This document shows, piece by piece, positions 54,058-64,000 of a DNA stretch of 64,000 bases. The number at the start of each line of letters is the position of its first letter. Position 1 is the first letter of the stretch. The position numbers and the translations under genes are program-made. The stretch is from Dendrolimus kikuchii (lineage: Eukaryota > Arthropoda > Insecta > Lepidoptera > Lasiocampidae), in the NCBI GenBank assembly GCA_019925095.2, contig CM034401.1, forward strand, positions 15,164,338 to 15,228,337, written 5' to 3'. The notes under the pieces were generated by a model that was given only the letters and a program-made list of their open reading frames with translations, did not search any database and had not been told where the DNA came from.

Positions 54058-54375
54058 CGTGCAGGAACGGAGAAAGAATACAATTTCCTGCGGCCGGCGG
54101 CCTGTCGTAAGAGGCGACAAAACAACCCACAGCCAGGTGGTAGGGTACTTGCTCGACTGGATGGCTACCATCCCTGGTCTAGAGTATGCCGCCATAACAA
54201 CCTTGATTTATGTTCCGGCATTAGTGACCAGGTTCCAGTCTCCCTTGAGAGAGCAGCAGCGCATTTGTAGCACTTTTGGTGTTAGAAATGTCCATAGGCG
54301 ATGGTAACCGCTTTCCATCAAGTGGGCCGTCTGCCTGTCTGCTGAACTCATGCAATAAAAAAATAAAAAAAACTT
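54058..54375 (+). repeat. Dispersed repeat A, copy 12, full length
   Basis: CCGTGCAGGAACGGAGAAAG, TTTCCTGCGGCCGGCGGCCT, GTCGTAAGAGGCGACAAAAC, CCAGGTGGTAGGGTACTTGC, TCCCTTGAGAGAGCAGCAGC, GTGGGCCGTCTGCCTGTCTG, CTGAACTCATGC and a long A-rich tail. A useful reference copy for the family. Confidence 0.85.
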
Positions 54376-54499
54376 GAAGACACCCGGATTGTGCAATTCA
54401 GGAAACACGCTCTCTGTTAGTGCATTCCACCACTCTACCCTACGTAGAATGAACGTGACATTTCTATAATTTTCCTGCTCCATTTATTATAATGTTAGC

Positions 54500-54690
54500 G
54501 TGACTGTGTTACCCAGATGTAGCTAAGGATTGAATGCGTTAATTGTGATACGATATTGTTATTAGTTGTTAACGACGTTAAACATTGACCGATATATATA
54601 CATATACAATAATGTAGGTAATCGTTAACGGCGTTATTTTGAACCCTATAAATAAGACGCATTTAGCCCTAGTTACTAATAATAACATTA
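54500..54690 (+). repeat. Dispersed repeat P, copy 2, Helitron-free
   Basis: GTAGCTAAGGATTGAATGCG, AACGACGTTAAACATTGACC, ATACAATAATGTAGGTAATC, ACGGCGTTATTTTGAACCC and ATAAATAAGACGCATTTAGC. Provides the empty site for the 2.83-kb Helitron. Confidence 0.7.
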
Positions 54691-54849
54691 TCCCAAATGG
54701 AGCAGGGACATAAGTGTTCCGTTTTTGCCAAAATGTGTACGGAACGTTAAAAACTATCCAAAATTTCATTGAAATATAGCACCTATGAATTTCGAGTTAT
54801 GACTCTTTTCTTTCCACCTACCCTTAGTTGCCATTCCCTTATTATCAGA

Positions 54850-54915
54850 GTACTCAAGGTCCATTCGATTTTCGATTACACTACATTAATTCGGGCCCTC
54901 ATTAAAAATGCCATC
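54850..54915 (+). repeat. Dispersed repeat Q, copy 2
   Basis: AGGTCCATTCGATTTTCGAT, TACATTAATTCGGGCCCTCA and TTAAAAATGCCATC match 53.44 kb. Confidence 0.6.
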
Positions 54916-54919
54916 AAGT

Positions 54920-57785
54920 CCGTTAACGAAGTGCTGCGCAATTAAAGTCGCCGCTGACGTCACACCCTCAGTTCTTGAGGGTGTCTTAAGAGTGTTTGAA
55001 CTAGGAGCACACCTTGAGACACAATTGAAAAATTGATTCATGATCGATGGACAAAAATGAATTTTGATGAGAAGCTAGAAATTAATACTAATATTAGAAA
55101 CAAGTTATAAAAAGTTGTACAAGTTATGTATTAATGTTATATAGGTATATATAAGTTTTAAATAATATGCATATTAGTTGTTATCGACGATATGTCAGCA
55201 TTTTTTTTAATGTAATTTTTATTTTTGAATGTAGTGTAAACGTAAGTTTAGGTAACTCTGAAAGAAGTTTATATTTATTTTATTAAAATCTTAAGTTCCG
55301 TGTCCTTAACTCGATGAATGACAAATTTAAAACCATTTTTTACCACATTCCATATGGTTTTTTGAAACCAAATGTAACTTGTATTCGTATCCAAGGTACA
55401 ATATATCTCCTTGCGAAATTTCGTTAAAATCCTTTCAGCCGTTTAGTCGTGAAATGGCAACACTAGACTTCTGTTTATATGTAAAAACAAAGCAATACGG
55501 CGTACACAGAACACTGGCAAATACATGAATCGGCTGTTCCCTTGTCGATACTTACATTGATTGCTCCCACCGTCAGGTAATCTTTGTCATTAACGTGTCA
55601 AAATCTTATTATTGTCGCCCGCATAAAGACATTAAGAGCTTGAGATAAAACAGACTCCCATTAGCAAAGTCCTCAAAAAAAGGTCGATCACAAGTCAGAG
55701 TTACAAGAGTAAAAACAAAATTCCGGAGAAAATTTCTAGTTTTTCTTGTAAAACATATAGGGAATGTTATCTCAATATCAAGTTTGAGAATTCTCATTTT
55801 ACGGGGGTATACGACGCCTATTTTGGGTTGATGATACCACTCATTACGCACACATTAAAATGTAAAAGTTATATATAATTAACACATAAATTTAAATATT
55901 TGTACGACTGTAGGTCACTAGTTAAACTGTTTTACCAACTATTGTCGACATACCACTAGCAGTATCTCTGCAAATAAAGATTCATTCACACGCAATTATT
56001 GTAACAATATCCAAATTAGTCTATGTAACTGCCTAAACGATATATATGATCTTTGTCTGTTATCGACACCGCTCTATTGAACGGAATGATGGATAGCTTA
56101 TCTACTAAATTACCACAAATATTAAATAACCCACACGCATGGTGTATGTGAAATATTGTATATAAAATAAAAAGCGTGGTAATTTTTATTTTGATTTATA
56201 ATGATCAATACCCCGCCCTCCATACCAGCCGAAGACCTTCGCATATTTTCAAAATTGTATTGGAAAATTTCGGATGAACGGCAACCCTATCTTAAGTTGA
56301 GGTGGCAATCTATTTTTTTTCAAATCGCAGTCAATCATGAGAGAAATGAGCCTAGAAGCGATCTTCAAAGGGACTAATGTTGATTGGCTTACCACACCGA
56401 TGTCTGATGAGGGGCAACCAAAAAGATATCGTTCAAAATAGGAATTAAAGTACAATTTCGATTAAAATCGGTATTCTCGTGTTGTTAAAGGGAAATAGAA
56501 GCGTGACACCGGTCGGATGTGTGACGAAGATTTATGTTTTTCTAGCGTTACGATTTTCGTCGTGAGATTATAGATATTAAACTTTGTTTCTAGCGCCTAT
56601 CTATGTGTATTAACTATCTATACCAATAAAATAAATAAAATGCTGTATAGTATCTGCTGTGATTTTAAAATAAATGAAAACATTTAAATGTAACCTGCTA
56701 TTTACACGATACCTAAACAGAAGCGAAAAAATTAAAAATATATATATGTCTTTCAAATCCTCAATGTTTGTCTCGAAGGTGACACATTTTACATTAATTT
56801 TTCATATAAAAGATTCGGCGTTAAAATACTTCGTTATAATATAAAATTAATAAGATACAATAATTTTAATTGCTGTATAAAATTATATTAGCATTTTGTT
56901 CACTTTAAAGTTATCTCAATTGATTTAATTATCAGCTACCATATACTAATCAAACTAAATACAATATTTTCAATGAAACTTTTATTTCTTGCATTTACGG
57001 CAAATTGTTGTCCTCAATTTTAACTTGGGATAGAACGAAAAGGTCCTATCCACCAAAGCAGTTAATAACATTCAAGTTGGGAATTTTTTCCCATTCCTTT
57101 AGACTAAAGTGTTTTCTCAGGCGTGCAAAGGGGGTGGCGTGAATCGAGATCGCGAATACCTAAGGTGTCTCAATCAGCATAAAACAAAAGAAATCAATAG
57201 CATCCCCTCGCGGCACACGGCTGACAAAGGCAAAGATTTCTTTTCACAATTAACCACCCCATGGGTGCCTGGGTGCTGATAAACCGGACCGATTTTAGCT
57301 TAGTGACGATTTGTTACGATTAATAAATATGAGCTTATGAATTTGTATTTAGCGCTCGGAATCATCTCATGTGATTTGGATTGAAGTTCTAGCTGAGGTT
57401 ATATGCACGCAATTATGATATGCAGTTTTTTTAAAAGGGTGTCATAAGATTAATTTGATACTGACAGTATGTTGCAACACCTCGTGTTGCCAGTGTTACA
57501 GATAGAAAACAATTTATTGTTTATCGTAACGTGAAACATAGTATATTCTTTGTAATAAATAGTTCTGAAGACAATTATAGTAGCTGGTCTTATCGTTTTT
57601 GGACGAAGGTGCACGAGGAAAGAGGACAGAAAATTATGCTACTACACTCGCATACGTATTAATGAGACTTTAATTTATTCAAGGATAAAAAAGTGTATTT
57701 GTTATACTCTTGTCTAGATATTTCTTATTCTTAACAGGTTAATTACTGTTGTAAACCTCTTTTTAAGTAATTTCATAATTCAATT
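54920..57785. other. Unique region, no gene proven
   Basis: A small hairpin ACACCCTCA/TGAGGGTGT lies at 54962-54984. 57050-57320 is balanced and non-repetitive (GGTGGCGTGAATCGAGATCG, ATAGCATCCCCTCGCGGCAC, GCTGATAAACCGGACCGATT), a candidate regulatory block. Small minus frames at 55609-55851 and 56249-56455 have no recognised domain. Confidence 0.4.
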
Positions 57786-57789
57786 GATT

Positions 57790-58160
57790 GTATTTATCTG
57801 AGGGCAATGTTGTAGGTCTAGTATTGTTTGAAGTACATTTCGGGGAGTATTCCTTAGAACCGCACGAACTGGTTTTTCCATCCCCATTTTACCATCGGAC
57901 AACCAGATATGTGTTACATGGTGGAAACACCACCACTCAGAACCAAGCGCTTCGCTTCATTTTTTCAGGTGCGCACTGCTGAAGAGTGAAATAATTTGCT
58001 GGAGTCTCTTTTTCCTAACAAATAAAATCTTGAAGTCTGCAAGTCACGAGTGTAGGTATGTTCTAGGTAAGCGTACTCCATCCTAGACCGCGTCATCACT
58101 CAACATCAGGTGAGACAGTGGTCAAACGCAAATCTATCAATCTATACTATCAATAAAAAA
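57790..58160 (+). pseudogene. LINE-F C-terminal and 3' end, copy 3
   Basis: A decayed LINE ORF tail. One frame reads VFPSPFYHRTTRYVLHGG; a second, with two stops, reads RTAEE then NNLLESLFPNK and NLEV, equivalent to the family layout ...NRT..LWN.LPE..FP..YNL. Then CTGCAAGTCACGAGTGTAGG, TATGTTCTAGGTAAGCGTAC and CATCAGGTGAGACAGTGGTC, as in the 20.85-kb copy. Confidence 0.65.
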
Positions 58161-60380
58161 GTCCTTGCCTTGTTTGTTATTACTTAAATAAATTAAAGAA
58201 AACTATTAACCATTGTGTAAAGAAGGAAACACGATAATGATATGTTCAATAGATAACTCTAGTAAAAAAAATGTAACAATTTTTCAATAACTGTACGGCA
58301 TTATTCTCTAATACTGTGTAAAAAAGTTCAACACGTATTGAAATAGTATTGTTTTAACTTTTTTTTTCAATTCTCGCCCTAATCCCCCAATCGTCGAGCG
58401 TATCCCCTGGATCAGAGTCTAATGTATAATGGACAGTACGTGACAATGAATATTGAGTATTGTTAGAAATATTTATATCACACAGATCCATCTCTAAGTT
58501 TACACACACAAAATCGTTAATTGTTCAAAGTTTGCCTAGTTATAACCTATGTCATACGACACACTATTTGTTACTTTCGAAAATATACTCTTACAATTTG
58601 TTGCAAATGGACGTACATTTTACTGTTCACAGATGAAGTTGTTAAGGAAGTCCCGTAAACGTTTACTTACAATTTTTTTTTACAAGTTTTTAAAAACAAT
58701 ATATTCTTTTACAATCTCTTGGTAAGAATCGCTCGATATTATAATGAATTATCAAAACAATAGTAATTTTGACATTTATGAGCCAAGCTAATAAAAATTC
58801 CGCCTGAATTTGAAAGATACCCTCCACTAATCAAAATATAAATAAACGCAAAGAGTAGAATTTTTTCTAGTTTTTTACATCCCAATTCATTTATGTTCTT
58901 TTAGCTTTTTCTAAATACTCTTAATACTATAACTATACGTCCCTAAAATCTCTATAGTTAATTTTGTTTTTGTGTACATCAGTTATAAGTTATAATCACT
59001 CCGATCGTGCCAGTGCTCTGATATATAGTGATCTGATAGTAACTGCATTATTGACATGATACGTACAATATGCGTGGCATGTGAGCTGTGTTTAAACTAA
59101 ATGGGTAAAGCAGACTTTGTTCGGGATTTACATACTGGTCGTCCAGGAAGCAGCTTTTATCTCCGGGATGCTGTTTCAATATTTAATAATCCGCCGTTAA
59201 CGAGACCCGTAGTTAGACAAGTTTAAATGAGCTTCCACATGCCAACTGTGTATATATGAATTTATTAAATAACAGAAGCTTAAATTACATGTTTATGCAC
59301 CTTTTCACAAGTTAAAATCACCTAGATTTTTTTAACAAACGTATAAAGTTTCTTTTGTTTTGTTAAGTATAGCCATTATAGCATAAAGGGAATCCTCATA
59401 CAATTATATGTCCGTTCATCTGTCTGACTGTACAAATATGACAGCCATTATTTTGGTTAAAGTATCAAGACCTACGTATATGGATAAATTTTGTCAGAAA
59501 GCTATTAATGACGAATTAAAATTAAAATAAATAAAAATGTGACACTCCACTCAATGATATTGCTTAATTTTTTATTTCAATTTTGTTATTTTGACGCAAA
59601 ATTTATTTTCGCTGTGACACTACATTTTTGTGGATATTAAGACATGTTTTCCCATTTGTGCCAAATTTTATATAAATCTCTAGCTTTATAGTAGTTCCTG
59701 CAGTCATCAGCAGTGACAGACAGACACCGAAAGGAGATTACAAGGGTTCCTTTTTATACTTTTAGATAACAGAACCTTTAAAAAAATCACCCTCAACAGA
59801 TATGGAGTACATGATCCTCGTTATAATTTTAAAATCTGCATCTAATTGAAGAGATCATGCCTTTAGTCCCAGACATGACCGGATGGGTCAAGCAAATTTG
59901 ACGAGAGATTATTATAACTGCCCGCTGTTTGTTTTCATCTAATGGACTGTGTAATGTATAATAGCAAATTTTTATGTGATTAGAAAAAAGTTATAGGTGG
60001 TCATTTCTGTAGTGTCATGGTTATAAAATGATGTACAATAAATAGTTTTGTATGAAAAACTTGATGTGTTTAAAAGTTGTCATTTAGTATTTAACGCGGA
60101 CTGTACTTTCATAATGTATAAGTATTGGCTAGCTAATGTACTTATAAAGCTTAAAGGACATTTAAGTTAAATAACAATTGAATAATTATTATATTTAAAA
60201 CTATTATATAACAAAATCATAAACGTACTTCTTTTAATTTAACTAAAGTGATAAATTAATTAATTGAATCGTAACATTAATAAAAATCGCTAATTAATGT
60301 CAATTTAATTTGAATAGAAAGTAAATAAATATTTAGTGACACGAGGCTCAAGTAGTATGTACAAAAAAAGAAATTAATGC
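58161..60380. other. Unique AT-rich region with a degenerate repeat
   Basis: 59375-59790 shows decayed wording of an old lepidopteran element (GGAATCCTCATACAATTATA, GTCCGTTCATCTGTCTGACT, TTCCTGCAGTCATCAGCAGT, GACAGACAGACACCGAAAGG). 59100-59215 is balanced (TCCAGGAAGCAGCTTTTATC, CCGCCGTTAACGAGACCCGT) and unique. No gene. Confidence 0.35.
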
Positions 60381-60384
60381 AAAA

Positions 60385-60600
60385 GTATCGACACGGTTGA
60401 TTAGGAGCGGTGAAGTAGACAGAGGTCAGCAATAAAGTGACCGTCGTCAAGCCACGCGTCCGACAGCGGCGACACCCTCGTTCAGGCTCTTTCTGCAATC
60501 GTCGCAATTTTATTGACTCTTGCGGTTTTTGCGGTCCTGGTGACATTTCGTGTGATCGAAAGTGAAAACGGAGCTGCTGCACAGAAACTCATTTCGGTCA
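60385..60600. other. GC-elevated non-repetitive island
   Basis: AGCGGTGAAGTAGACAGAGG, CAAGCCACGCGTCCGACAGC, GGCGACACCCTCGTTCAGGC, TTTGCGGTCCTGGTGACATT. A minus frame with an ATG near 60546 begins MSPGPQKPQESIKLRRLQKE, but the full open frame starts with GTG. Could be an exon or regulatory DNA. Not recognised. Confidence 0.3.
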
Positions 60601-61124
60601 AATATTCTCTTATATTAAATACATATTGTATGAATGTAATATTTAAGTCACGCTATTTGGATTGAGCGTGATGCTATAGACTAGATATGTATTTATTCTC
60701 CACATAACTTGCTTTGGCTCAAAATCAAGACAATGGGTACATAATAATACTGAGTATTAACAATAACAACAAATAAATAAAACCTACGAAACGGAGATAA
60801 ATGCAAATTCAGAAAATGGAAGTGATACATCAAAAGATTTAAAATTTCAAATTGACCGTCCCTAATGGGTGGAAAGTTATAAATATCTTTCATACGTCAA
60901 AGTCGTTTGCATCTGGACATCGGGCAGAAGACAAGTGGGGGTATGTTGCTTCAGACGTGATTTTGAGGGCTTGCAATTTAAATAAACCTCATTTTGTTAG
61001 GTATGTTAAACAATCGATTGAATTTAATCGAAAAAAAAGTTTTGAAAATTTCATATGTAGAAGTAGAAGTTGATAACTTAGTGACGAAAGCATCTTCATT
61101 TTAATCTAGATATAGGGAGCACGC

Positions 61125-61220
61125 AAATGACATGTCGAACGAAAACATTATGAGGAAATCTGCAGATTGAGATTTCCGATGTGTAAGCCTCGTCAATCCG
61201 CATTGAACCGACTAAAAAGG
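61125..61220 (+). repeat. Internal fragment of the tRNA-derived SINE
   Basis: CGAACGAAAACATTATGAGG, AAATCTGCAGATTGAGATTT, CCGATGTGTAAGCCTCGTCA and ATCCGCATTGAACC match the body of the 53.62-kb SINE. Head and tail missing. Confidence 0.55.
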
Positions 61221-61496
61221 AATATATGTATAATTATGATAGCCAGTAAATCTAAAGTAATACATACAAACAAAATGTTGATTAAGATAATAATCTGCTT
61301 AATTTAAAAAGTATTTTCAAATATACGAGCTGTAATGGAACCGAAATTATTTTTTATATAGTCGTATTATTTAGTCGTTTTTCCCTGAATAAATAATTTT
61401 GTAGAAAACACGCTTAAAAGAATACAATAAAATATTGTTTTCAGAAATAAAAAAGGAAACTAAATAATAGATAACGTATAGTAATTTTATGATAAA

Positions 61497-62036
61497 CTAG
61501 GATATGCCCGCGACTTCGTCCCCGTTTGACTTGAAATTCCCGCGGGATTTCCCTTACACAAAGTAACACAGTGTTTAAAAAGGAATGTAAGCTATGTTTT
61601 AGTGTAAACTGTGCCGGAATAAACTCACTTTTATCCACCCGAACAAATTTCCGTGGGATTCCCGGTATAAAAATATCATAATTTTTAATACATACAATTT
61701 GCAATCGATGAGTGAAAAATCACATTGGAATTCGAATATTTTTTCATTTGGCCATTTTAAATCATTCCCAGAAAAATTACCGCGGGATTCCCAGGATAAA
61801 AAGTAGCGCAGTCTAAGAATTTGCTGTCGATCAGCTAAAATCGCATCGAAATCGGCCCAGTACTCTATACGTAAATCCCAAACAAACTGACAAACCGACA
61901 AACAGTCAAGAAATCTAAAAAAAAGACTTGCATCGTGTTCTCCATCGTTTATATAGCCTATTCCAGTTATTTTTTTAAAATAGCTTAAATGTACAGGACA
62001 CGGCAAATTTAGAATTTTATAATATTATATATAATC
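61497..62036 (-). mobile_element. Helitron-like element H-long, copy 2, about 540 bp
   Basis: Plus strand starts CTAGGATATGCCCGCGACTT (3' end of the minus-strand element) after host A. Internal CCGCGGGATTCCCAGGATAA, TCGATCAGCTAAAATCGCAT, TGCATCGTGTTCTCCATCGT, GTACAGGACACGGCAAATTT are the reverse of copy 1. It is longer than copy 1 because of an extra CCCGCGGGATTTCCC-type block. The 5' end is degenerate. Confidence 0.75.
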
Positions 62037-62039
62037 GGT

Positions 62040-62930
62040 TTATTCCCAAAAATGTTAATAAGGAACAAACATACAACTTCATTTTCACATTTATATATAT
62101 TATGGATATACAAGGGTACCAAATTAAGTTAATCAAAGCATTACAATTAAAAAAAAACAGACACAACAAGGGTGTTGAGTTGTCACATTCCCTCAGTCCC
62201 TTTGTGACGGGCTATAAAACGCAAATTCGGCAATAAAAAGAACACCCTTAAACATCCTTCGTGGACACTGGCTCTATACAATACCCGCCATTCACAGCAG
62301 ATTATTGTATTTTTCCAGTCCCAGAAATATTTAAGAAAGGTAAATGAATCTTCGCATATCCTTCAAGATATTGTCATCCTTAGGTTTATGTGTCTTAGGA
62401 CTACTTTTGATTGTAAGTCGATTTGTGTGGTAAGATTTGTTTAACAATGAAAGTCCTAATTAGCTGTCAGAGCTTCAGACTTCAGCCGTACGTCCGTCTG
62501 TCCCTGAAGTGCGAATAATTCAAATGTCTCTTGCGATTTCTTTCGTTTTGTTCGTCTTCGGATGATGCACGGATTTTGCGTTTGTATTCTTTTGTTACTT
62601 TAATTGTAAAGAATATTTTATCCGCTGATATTTTCGATTTCTTAAGTTTATTTTCCCTAGGAAATGTATCTGAATTTTAGACGAACACAGTTAGAAGGCA
62701 ATGTTTAGTATTTCTTCTCGAGAGTTGCCAGCTGAATCAATCATATAAATCAATAAAAAAAACCAAATGTATTAAATTCTCCATGCCAACTGTTAAACCT
62801 GTAAAATCTGATGTTCTACTGAAATATTATCTACTATTTCTATTATCTGCTATAAATCTACTAAATGGAGAAACCCTAGATTTTGTGGATTCGACCATTT
62901 TTCTGGATGTTAATTTGGATTCGAAACTAC
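62040..62930. other. Unique DNA, no gene seen
   Basis: No repeat or ORF recognised. Confidence 0.45.
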
Positions 62931-62934
62931 AATA

Positions 62935-63930
62935 GGTAAATTGGCGAATAGACTAAGCTCGGCTACTGCTCGTTTGGTTTACTTTAACTATTTTCACAGA
63001 ATTATGTTTTACAATATTCTATTATGGGGTAATGCAGCTGACATAAATGATATTTTCGTCCTGCAGAAGCGTGCTATTTGCTCAATTTACAACATGGAAG
63101 TAGGGGATTCCTTGCGAGATAAGTTTAAAGAAATAAATATTTTAACAGTTACTTAACAGTATATATTTGGAAATGACATGTCAAGAACATTGTCTCGGAT
63201 TTTCCTAGACTAGGTGAGATACATACATACATACATAACTTCACGCCAGTTCCCTTGCGGGGTAGGCACGAACAACAGAGCGCCATTTAGGCCCATTCTT
63301 ACACACCTCACTTGCTTCTTTGACATTCATAACTCTTGTCATGCACACTCGTCTGTTCTTAAGGCTCCTGACATCACCCTCCGCTAGTACACGATCAATT
63401 TGATCATGGAAGGTGTGTCGTGGCCTTCCACGACATTGGTGGTGAGATACATTGTAAAAATACTAGGAACAAAAACAAATTAGAAACTCCTATATGTAGG
63501 CTCCATAAAGTTTACAATAGTTTCGTGGGGCAATGTATAATAATAATGCTCTTCAACAAAATCACTGAAACCTTTCAGCAGCTTTCAATAAACCAATAAA
63601 AAAAAATATTAATGCAACATTTGTGCGAGAAGGCTTATTATATGACGAAAGATTTTTTAAATGACCGCAACGAATGGGTGTAATGCGAACGTCACCAAGC
63701 TTTTTCAGTAATCATACATAAACTTCATCAAAAAAACGACGAATAATAATAATTATTATGAAGTAAAGATATGTTGTTGGGGAGTTTGTTGCGCCGCTTC
63801 TTCTCCATTAACAGTATCTAAAATTGCTTTGGAAGCGGTGGTAGACTCATGACTTTCAATAAGTAATCTGTAAGACTCCATTTTGAAAAAAATACATTCA
63901 TTTTAATTTTCATTCAATAATCAAGAAATT
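62935..63930 (+). pseudogene. LINE-E reverse-transcriptase C-terminus, split by an RTE
   Basis: 62941-63156 encodes ARLVYFNYFHRIMFYNILLW, GNAADINDIFVLQKRAICSI and SLRDKFKEINILTV, a typical LINE ORF end. After the RTE insertion, the frame from about 63450 gives CKNTRNKNKLETPICRLHKV and NSFVGQC, then a decayed stretch. The 3' UTR follows (TGTTGGGGAGTTTGTTGCGC, TTTGGAAGCGGTGGTAGACT), matching the 48.5-kb copy. The class is a CR1/Jockey-group LINE by motif. Broken by truncation, frame loss and insertion. Confidence 0.8.
63213..63452 (-). mobile_element. Young RTE LINE, 5'-truncated, nested in LINE-E, 12-bp TSD
   Basis: About 215 bp of the young RTE 3' end on the minus strand, between exact duplicates GGTGAGATACAT (63213-63224 and 63441-63452). 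The element matches up to CCTTCCACGAC (63434); six extra bases ATTGGT precede the TSD. It lies within the LINE-E coding remnant, which continues on both sides. Confidence 0.94.
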
Positions 63931-64000
63931 TATACCACTATTGAAAATCGTTGTTCTTTTTTTCGATGACAATTGTAACACTGACAAGGATAAATGATAT

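Noticed and set aside
54962..54984. Hairpin resembling a rho-independent terminator
   Set aside because: The window is eukaryotic nuclear DNA, and no T-run follows. A short chance hairpin.
1..64000. CRISPR array, phage, plasmid or bacterial operon
   Set aside because: No regularly spaced repeats with unique spacers, no bacterial gene density and no Shine-Dalgarno patterned ORFs. Transposon content is typical of an insect nucleus.
1..64000. LTR retrotransposon or endogenous virus
   Set aside because: No paired LTRs, primer-binding site, gag, protease or env-like frame was recognised. All RT sequence is LINE-type.

Overview
The window reads as a gene-poor stretch of a lepidopteran (moth or butterfly) nuclear genome. 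This is inferred from strongly AT-rich DNA, dense short non-autonomous Helitrons with CTAG 3' ends between A and T, RTE-type LINE tails ending in (TGTA)n, a lepidopteran-type tRNA-SINE body, and the absence of any long host ORF. I recognise no intact host protein-coding gene, rRNA, functional tRNA or CRISPR array. It is best described as an intergenic or long-intron region filled with transposable elements. A few elements are young with visible insertion footprints; most are old and broken.

Layout. 0-5 kb: old RTE fragment, first copy of dispersed repeat A, and repeat P interrupted by a Helitron, then a LINE-D tail and an unexplained 174-codon ORF. 5-15 kb: perfect hairpin, repeat A with target-site duplication (TSD), TA-flanked MITE, a three-layer nest (LINE-D, RTE, hAT MITE), two Helitrons, LINE-E tail, and a young RTE copy. 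15-25 kb: LINE-D and LINE-G fragments, an RTE copy with a fold-back 5' end, a TIR element, LINE-F, another RTE copy, hairpins, a Tc1/mariner-like MITE, a Helitron. 25-35 kb: repeats A, B and C, Helitrons, and the most complete RTE insertion (about 1.08 kb, open reading frame with reverse transcriptase motifs, perfect 12-bp TSD). 35-45 kb: repeats A and C, Helitrons, LINE-D coding tail, a 35-bp-arm hairpin, an RTE-like pseudogene. 45-64 kb: LINE-F, LINE-E, a cluster of repeat A copies, tRNA-derived SINEs, paired dispersed repeats, a second copy of the 43.2-kb Helitron, and a LINE-E interrupted by a young RTE.

How the parts relate. The five young RTE copies are all 5'-truncated, keep the (TGTA)n tail and are flanked by 11-13 bp duplications, as expected for target-primed reverse transcription by an element active elsewhere in the genome. 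Helitrons and MITEs carry only terminal sequences and would depend on enzymes supplied in trans. Several non-repetitive islands look more GC-rich and ordered than their surroundings (near 6.2, 13.0, 16.3, 30.2, 35.8, 45.5, 57.2, 59.1 and 60.5 kb). They are candidate regulatory DNA or exons, but nothing in the sequence alone proves this. I found no convincing new biological system. The strongest second-look items are the fold-back RTE junction, the Helitron empty-site pair, the nested insertions and the recurrent short-loop perfect hairpins. Repeat names (A, B, C, D and so on) are local labels for this window.
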